Shown: positions 59,142-64,000 of the stretch, in pieces
Layout: each line of letters starts with the position of its first letter
How positions within the stretch are numbered: position 1 is the stretch's first letter
Assembly: GCF_025195125.1 (NCBI RefSeq)
Contig: NZ_JAMGSL010000015.1
Coordinates: 118,589-182,588, forward strand
Reading direction: 5' to 3'
Source of the DNA: Streptomyces sp. Je 1-79
Lineage (GTDB): Bacteria; Actinomycetota; Actinomycetes; Streptomycetales; Streptomycetaceae
DNA length: 64,000 nucleotides
Made by a program: the position numbers and the translations under genes
The notes under the pieces: model-generated
Database searches by the model: none
Told to the model about the DNA's origin: nothing
The model's input: the letters and a program-made list of their open reading frames with translations, nothing else

Positions 59142-59255
59142 GCGCCGACCCCGGCCTCGCGGAAGCCCGGCGCCGACCCCGGCCTCGCGGAGCCCGGCGC
59201 CGACCCCAGCCTCGCTGAAGCCCAGCGCCGACCCCAGCCCCGGCCCCGGCTGAAA
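59142..59255 (+). repeat. Four ~28-bp tandem repeats upstream of pstS
   Basis: Units starting GCGCCGACCCC at 59142, 59170, 59197 and 59225 contain variants of GGCCTCGCGGAAGCCCG; the last is degenerate. They begin just after the Nudix stop (59134). The rest of the 443-bp gap up to pstS is C-rich and ends in the PHO boxes. Confidence 0.75.
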
Positions 59256-59407
59256 GCTCGCGCCGGCACCCGGCCCCCGGCCGCGTCCCTTCCCCGCCAC
59301 GCCCCGCACCCGCCCCGTTCCCCCCGCACGCCGCCGCGGGTGCACCCTGGGTAGGAGACGCCCCTCCCCCGCCCACCCGAGGCCCCCGCACCGCGCCTTC
59401 CGGCACG

Positions 59408-59451
59408 GTTCACTTTCCGTTCACCCTCCCCCGTCGACGGCTTCACCTGTT
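59408..59451 (+). promoter_or_regulatory. PHO boxes of the pst operon
   Basis: Four contiguous 11-nt units: GTTCACTTTCC, GTTCACCCTCC, CCCGTCGACGG (degenerate) and CTTCACCTGTT. Three match the PHO-box core. They lie 127 bp upstream of the pstS GTG, in the position known for PhoP activation of pstSCAB in Streptomyces. TAATTT at 59457-59462 may belong to the -10 region. Confidence 0.9.
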
Positions 59452-59577
59452 CTGCCTAATTTCGGCCGTACAAGGTGCAGAGGCGCAGCGCTGCACCCAC
59501 CACCCCGACACACACCGCCGTACAACGTTCAGGACACCCGGTCCGCGGCTGGCGGCTTCTGGAAGGAACACCCGAAA

Positions 59578-60714
59578 GTGAAGCTTTCGCGCATGAACGG
59601 GCTTCGCGCCTCCGCGATCGGTGCCCTCGTCGTCTCGGGCGCCCTCGTCCTCTCGGCGTGTGGCTCGGACAACAACAGCGGTACGCCGGCGAACGGCGAG
59701 AAGACCTCGGCCGCCGCGTCGAACATCAAGTGCGACGGCGCCAAGGGCCAGCTCCTCGCCGCGGGCTCCTCCGCGCAGAAGAACGCCATGGACCTCTGGG
59801 TCAAGAACTTCCAGGCCGCGTGCTCCGGCGTCGAGGTCAACTACCAGGCCATCGGCTCCGGCGGCGGTATCACCAAGTTCAACCAGGGCCAGGTCGCCTT
59901 CGCGGGCTCCGACTCCGCGCTCAAGGAGGAAGAGGTCGCCGAGTCGGCGAAGATCTGCAAGACCGGCAAGGGCATCAACCTGCCGATGGTCGGTGGCCCC
60001 GTCGCCATCGGTTACAAGCTGGACGGCGTGGACAACCTGGTCCTGGACGCCTCCACGATCGCCAAGATCTTCAACACCGAGATCAAGAAGTGGAACGACC
60101 CGGCGATCGCCAAGCTGAACCCGGGCGTCAAGCTGCCGGACACCAACATCCAGGCGTTCCACCGCTCCGACGAGTCGGGCACCACCCAGAACCTGGGCAA
60201 GTACCTCTCCGAGGCCGCCCCGGCCGACTGGAAGCACGACCCGAAGACGAAGTCGTGGCCCGCCCCGGGCGGCCAGGCCGCCAACGGCTCCTCCGGTGTC
60301 GCCACCGCGGTCAAGGACGCCGAGGGCTCCATCGGCTACTTCGAGCTCTCCTACGCGACCGCCAGCAAGATCTCCACCGTCAAGCTGAACACCGGCGCCT
60401 CCGCCCCGGTCGAGGCCACCCCGGAGAACGCCTCCAAGGCCATCGCCGCCGCGAAGGTCAAGGGCACCGGCTCCGACATGGCCCTCTCCCTCGACTACGC
60501 CACCAAGGCCGAGGGCGCCTACCCGCTGATCCTCGTCACCTACGAGATCGCCTGCGACAAGGGCAACAAGGCGGAGACCCTGCCGACCCTGAAGGCGTTC
60601 CTCAACTACACCGTCAGCGAGGAGGGCCAGAAGGTCCTCTCCGACGCCGGTTACGCCCCGCTCCCGGCCGACATCGCGACCAAGGTCCGCGAGATCGTCC
60701 CGACCCTGTCCTGA
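59578..60714 (+). CDS. pstS: PstS phosphate-binding lipoprotein
   Basis: A 378-residue extracytoplasmic receptor of the high-affinity phosphate transporter. The signal peptide ends in the lipobox LSAC with Cys28 as the lipid-modified residue. Phosphate-contact segments include LLAAGSSAQKNAMD, VAFAGSDSALKEEE and HRSDESGTTQNL. The GTG at 59578 starts MKLSRMNGLR. It is the first gene of pstSCAB, under the PHO boxes, and typically the most abundant product. The 110-bp gap before pstC may hold a processing or attenuation element. Confidence 0.96.
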   Translation: MKLSRMNGLRASAIGALVVSGALVLSACGSDNNSGTPANGEKTSAAASNIKCDGAKGQLLAAGSSAQKNAMDLWVKNFQAACSGVEVNYQAIGSGGGITKFNQGQVAFAGSDSALKEEEVAESAKICKTGKGINLPMVGGPVAIGYKLDGVDNLVLDASTIAKIFNTEIKKWNDPAIAKLNPGVKLPDTNIQAFHRSDESGTTQNLGKYLSEAAPADWKHDPKTKSWPAPGGQAANGSSGVATAVKDAEGSIGYFELSYATASKISTVKLNTGASAPVEATPENASKAIAAAKVKGTGSDMALSLDYATKAEGAYPLILVTYEIACDKGNKAETLPTLKAFLNYTVSEEGQKVLSDAGYAPLPADIATKVREIVPTLS

Positions 60715-60824
60715 TCCCCGGCCGGGCCCGGTCCGTCGCTCCACGGCGACGGACCGGCCCCGGCATCCGGTGCACCGCCGCCAGGAACCGTACGCGGGTA
60801 CGGCTCCGCAGACCGGAGAGACCG

Positions 60825-61802
60825 ATGGTTACGACAACCACACCACCCATACGAAAGAGCCGGCGCGCCAAGGGCGCGAGCCGCCCGGGAGACCGGGTCT
60901 TCCTCGGACTGTCCCGGGGATCCGGCATCACCCTCCTGGTGATCATGGCCGCCATCGCCGGCTTCCTCACCTACCGCGCGGTCCTCGCGGTCTCCAAGGA
61001 CTCCACGAACTTCTTCACCACCTTCGAGTGGAACCCCGCGGGCGACCCGCCGGTGTTCGGCATCGCGGTCCTCGCCTTCGGCACGGTCGTGTCCTCGGTC
61101 ATCGCGATGGCCATCGCCGTGCCGGTCGCGATCGGCATCGCGCTGTTCATCTCGCACTACGCCCCGCGCAAGCTGGCCAAGCCGCTCGCGTACGTGGTCG
61201 ACCTGCTCGCCGCCGTCCCCAGCATCATCTACGGCCTGTGGGGCGCGATCTTCCTGGTCCCGTACCTGGCCGGCCTGAACCTCTGGCTCGACCAGTACCT
61301 GGGCTGGACGTACATCTTCGACAAGTCCAGCGACGGCGTCGCCCGCTCCCTCTTCACCGTGGGCATCCTGCTGGCGATCATGATCCTCCCGATCATCACC
61401 AACGTGACCCGCGAGGTCTTCCTCCAGGTCCCGAAGATGCACGAAGAGGCCGCCCTCGCCCTCGGCGCCACGCGCTGGGAGGTCATCCGGATGTCGGTCC
61501 TCCCCTTCGGGCGTTCGGGCATCATCTCCGCCTCGATGCTGGGCCTCGGCCGCGCGCTCGGCGAGACGATGGCCGTGGCCGTCGTCCTCTCCCCGAGCTT
61601 CCTCATCTCGGGCCACCTGCTCGACCCGGGCGGCGGCACCTTCGCCCAGAACATCGCCGCGAAGTTCAACGAGGCCAACGAGTTCGGCCGTGACGCGCTG
61701 ATCGCCTCCGGTCTCGTCCTCTTCGTCATCACCCTGCTGGTCAACGGCGCGGCCCGGTGGATCATCGCCCGCCGCAAGGAGTACTCGGGGGCCAACGCAT
61801 GA
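60825..61802 (+). CDS. pstC: PstC phosphate permease subunit
   Basis: A 325-residue membrane protein with six helices. The EAA-type loop is EEAALALGATRWEVIRMSVLPFG. The N-terminal cytoplasmic segment is basic (RKSRRAKGASR). It pairs with PstA. The stop overlaps the pstA start by four bases (ATGA). The ATG at 60825 follows CGGAGAGA. Confidence 0.96.
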   Translation: MVTTTTPPIRKSRRAKGASRPGDRVFLGLSRGSGITLLVIMAAIAGFLTYRAVLAVSKDSTNFFTTFEWNPAGDPPVFGIAVLAFGTVVSSVIAMAIAVPVAIGIALFISHYAPRKLAKPLAYVVDLLAAVPSIIYGLWGAIFLVPYLAGLNLWLDQYLGWTYIFDKSSDGVARSLFTVGILLAIMILPIITNVTREVFLQVPKMHEEAALALGATRWEVIRMSVLPFGRSGIISASMLGLGRALGETMAVAVVLSPSFLISGHLLDPGGGTFAQNIAAKFNEANEFGRDALIASGLVLFVITLLVNGAARWIIARRKEYSGANA

Positions 61803-62881
61803 GCCACCACGCCATACAGGATCGGCCGCCCGTGCGGAAGGGCATCGTCAAGCACGACCCGCTCCAGCACGCCAGGCTCCCCCGCTGGACCCCGCTCGCC
61901 ACCGCCATAGGGTCGATCGCCGCCGCTGTCGGCCTCGGTCTCGCGGCCGGCTGGCACAGCCGCATCCAGTGGGGCCTGATCGCCGCACTGTTCTTCGTCC
62001 TCGCGACGTACGCGATCACCTCCAAGGTCGAGGGCAGCCGCCAGGCCAAGGACCGGGTCGCGACCAGCCTCGTCTGGGTCTGCTTCATCCTGGCCGTCAT
62101 CCCGCTGCTCTCCCTCGCCTGGGTGACGATCAGCAAGGGCATGGAAGTACTCGACCCGTACTTCCTCACCCACTCGATGAACGGCATCCTCGACGCCGAG
62201 GCCGGCGGCGGTGTCTACCACGCGCTGCTGGGCACGATCGAGCAGGTCCTCATCGCGACCCTCATCGCAGCGCCGATCGGCCTGCTGACCGCGATCTACC
62301 TGGTCGAGTACGGCAGCGGGAAGCTCTCCCAGGCCGTCACCTTCTTCGTCGACGTCATGACGGGCATCCCGTCGATCGTCGCGGGCCTCTTCATCCTCGC
62401 CACCTGGAATCTGATGCTGGGCTTCGGGCCCTCCGGATTCGCCGGCGCGATGGCCCTCGCGATCCTGATGATGCCGGTCGTGGTCCGCTCCACCGAGGAG
62501 ATGCTCAAGCTCGTCCCGAACGAGCTGCGCGAGGCCTCCCTCGCGCTCGGCATCCCGAAGTGGCGCACGATCCTGAAGGTGGTCCTGCCCACCGCGATCG
62601 GCGGCATCACCACGGGCGTCATGCTCGCGGTCGCCCGCATCACCGGTGAGACGGCCCCCGTCCTGCTCCTCGTGTTCGGTACGAAGCTGATCAACCCGAA
62701 CCCCTTCGAAGGCGCCCAGTCCTCGCTGCCGCTCTACGTGTACGAGCAGTACGCGGTCGGCACCGACGCCGCCGTGTCCCGTGCCTGGGCCGCCGCGCTC
62801 GTCCTGATCGCCTTCGTCATGATCCTCAACCTGGTGGCCCGCGGCATCGCCCGCTGGAAGGCCCCCAAGTCCAGCCGCTGA
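61799..62881 (+). CDS. pstA: PstA phosphate permease subunit
   Basis: A 360-residue membrane subunit with six core helices plus two extra N-terminal helices (about residues 35-85), an extension common in actinobacterial PstA. The EAA loop is REASLALGIPKWRTILKVVLP. It is translationally coupled to pstC and followed after 29 bp by pstB. Confidence 0.96.
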   Translation: MSHHAIQDRPPVRKGIVKHDPLQHARLPRWTPLATAIGSIAAAVGLGLAAGWHSRIQWGLIAALFFVLATYAITSKVEGSRQAKDRVATSLVWVCFILAVIPLLSLAWVTISKGMEVLDPYFLTHSMNGILDAEAGGGVYHALLGTIEQVLIATLIAAPIGLLTAIYLVEYGSGKLSQAVTFFVDVMTGIPSIVAGLFILATWNLMLGFGPSGFAGAMALAILMMPVVVRSTEEMLKLVPNELREASLALGIPKWRTILKVVLPTAIGGITTGVMLAVARITGETAPVLLLVFGTKLINPNPFEGAQSSLPLYVYEQYAVGTDAAVSRAWAAALVLIAFVMILNLVARGIARWKAPKSSR

Positions 62882-62910
62882 CCGCGGCCACCCCCTGGAA
62901 GTGAATTGAT

Positions 62911-63687
<777 letters not shown>

Positions 63688-63756
63688 CCCCCAGACCATG
63701 CGGCTCTGCCGCGTGGCGTCCTGCGGTGCTGCATGGCGGTGCCACCGCAGACGAAA

Positions 63757-63788
63757 GGGCCCGGCTCCCCCACAGGGGAGCCGGGCCC
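63757..63788. terminator. Terminator between pstB and the pit gene
   Basis: Perfect 14-bp stem GGGCCCGGCTCCCC / GGGGAGCCGGGCCC with a CACA loop. Read on the minus strand it is followed by TTTCGT, so it can serve both the pst operon and the convergent phosphate permease gene. A second hairpin, CTGCGGTG / CACCGCAG, lies just before it (63721-63750). Confidence 0.85.
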
Positions 63789-63807
63789 GACCATGTGCCG
63801 TCGGCGG

Positions 63808-63870
63808 TCAGCCGAAGAAGAGCTGGACCACGTAGAAACTGAGCACCGCCACGATCGCCGCAGCCGGCAT
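63808..63870 (-). pseudogene. Duplicated 3' end of the phosphate permease gene
   Basis: Twenty codons from an ATG to a TGA encode MPAAAIVAVLSFYVVQLFFG, the same as the last 20 residues of the permease at 63935 except for one Val/Ala change. At DNA level 63807-63873 matches 63934-64000 with one mismatch. It lies 127 bp from the other copy, with a hairpin between. It is an orphan tail, not a functional gene. Confidence 0.8.
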
Positions 63871-63887
63871 CGTGATACTGCATTCCC

Positions 63888-63905
63888 CCGGGGGATAACC
63901 CCCGG
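63888..63905 (-). terminator. Hairpin after the phosphate permease gene
   Basis: CCGGGGG / CCCCCGG with an ATAA loop, 29 bp beyond the permease stop on the minus strand and before the orphan tail copy. Confidence 0.6.
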
Positions 63906-63934
63906 ACCCTCAGCAGCACCCCGCGTGCCGGCCG

Positions 63935-64000
63935 TCAGCCGAAGAAGAGCTGGACCACGTAGAAACTGAGCGCCGCCACGATCGCCGCAGCCGGCATCGT
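63935..64000 (-). CDS. Pit-type phosphate permease, C-terminal end only
   Basis: Only the last 21 codons plus stop lie in the window, reading TMPAAAIVAALSFYVVQLFF and a final Gly. This matches the hydrophobic C-terminus of Streptomyces low-affinity inorganic phosphate transporters (Pit family), which lie convergent to pstB in S. coelicolor. Identification depends on that short tail and on context. Confidence 0.6.
   Translation of the reverse strand, partial: TMPAAAIVAALSFYVVQLFFG

Noticed and set aside
59142..59255. Repeat array considered as CRISPR
   Set aside because: The units are contiguous, with no unique spacers, and no cas gene is present.
59443..60744. A 433-codon minus-strand frame opposite pstS
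   Set aside because: pstS is unambiguous; the opposite frame shows only Gly/Val/Asp-rich shadow sequence.

Overview
The window is chromosomal core DNA of a Streptomyces species. The evidence is the very high G+C with strong third-position bias, actinomycete-specific genes (mshA and mshD for mycothiol, the WhiG anti-sigma factor rsiG, the nickel regulator nur, glnR, lmeA, DUF2516, DUF3099 and DUF1416 proteins), frequent GTG starts and ATGA/GTGA gene overlaps. From memory, the gene order matches the S. coelicolor segment running from phoR to the pst/pit phosphate genes. No rRNA, tRNA, prophage or CRISPR array was recognised.

Layout. 1-2181: partial phoR and divergent phoU around a double PHO-box control region, then a 51-residue cysteine-rich peptide. 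2216-4674: a broken acetyltransferase, a sortase-type surface protein and two small unknown genes. 4758-6944: an arsenic cluster (arsI divergent from arsR-aquaporin-arsC) with a shared palindrome. 7118-20167: gpmA, an MFS pump, a Tat-exported beta-helix protein, mshA with a YbjN-like gene, a methyltransferase, an NlpC/P60 hydrolase, a receiver-PP2C phosphatase, an XRE/HBHA-like/DUF2516 trio and an HxlR/imine-reductase-like pair. 20208-28704: three regulator-transporter modules (MarR/DHA2 pump, LysR/EamA, TetR/DrrAB-type ABC exporter) and two membrane proteins. 28727-36856: an Eis-like acetyltransferase, rsiG, dtd, ygfZ, nur, nitrobindin, a 32-residue membrane peptide, an operon of three related one-pass membrane proteins, and DsrE and DUF3099 genes. 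36889-38767: a TnpB-type insertion, frameshifted, sitting in what looks like a terminator hairpin. 38808-49871: a sulfurtransferase operon with a cysteine leader peptide, lmeA, a MoaD-like gene, glnR preceded by a coupled leader ORF, a LacI regulator, an HtrA protease with an MprAB-like two-component system, and a PI-PLC-like protein. 49988-64000: an exported 5'-nucleotidase, mshD, a GntR/ABC operon, the ppk-CHAD-Nudix operon, pstSCAB, and the 3' end of a Pit-type phosphate permease whose last codons are duplicated.

Phosphate is the recurring theme. PhoR and PhoU sense and modulate, PHO boxes mark the phoR-phoU and pstS control regions, PstSCAB and Pit import phosphate, the nucleotidase can release it outside the cell, and Ppk with a CHAD protein handles polyphosphate. 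A second theme is thiol and metal stress: mycothiol synthesis, arsenic detoxification, Nur and sulfurtransferase genes. Many regulator genes here carry a clear palindrome beside them. The most unusual items are the 22-codon ORF coupled to glnR, the TnpB element inside a terminator, the duplicated pit tail, the three-paralog membrane operon and the cysteine-rich peptide next to phoU.
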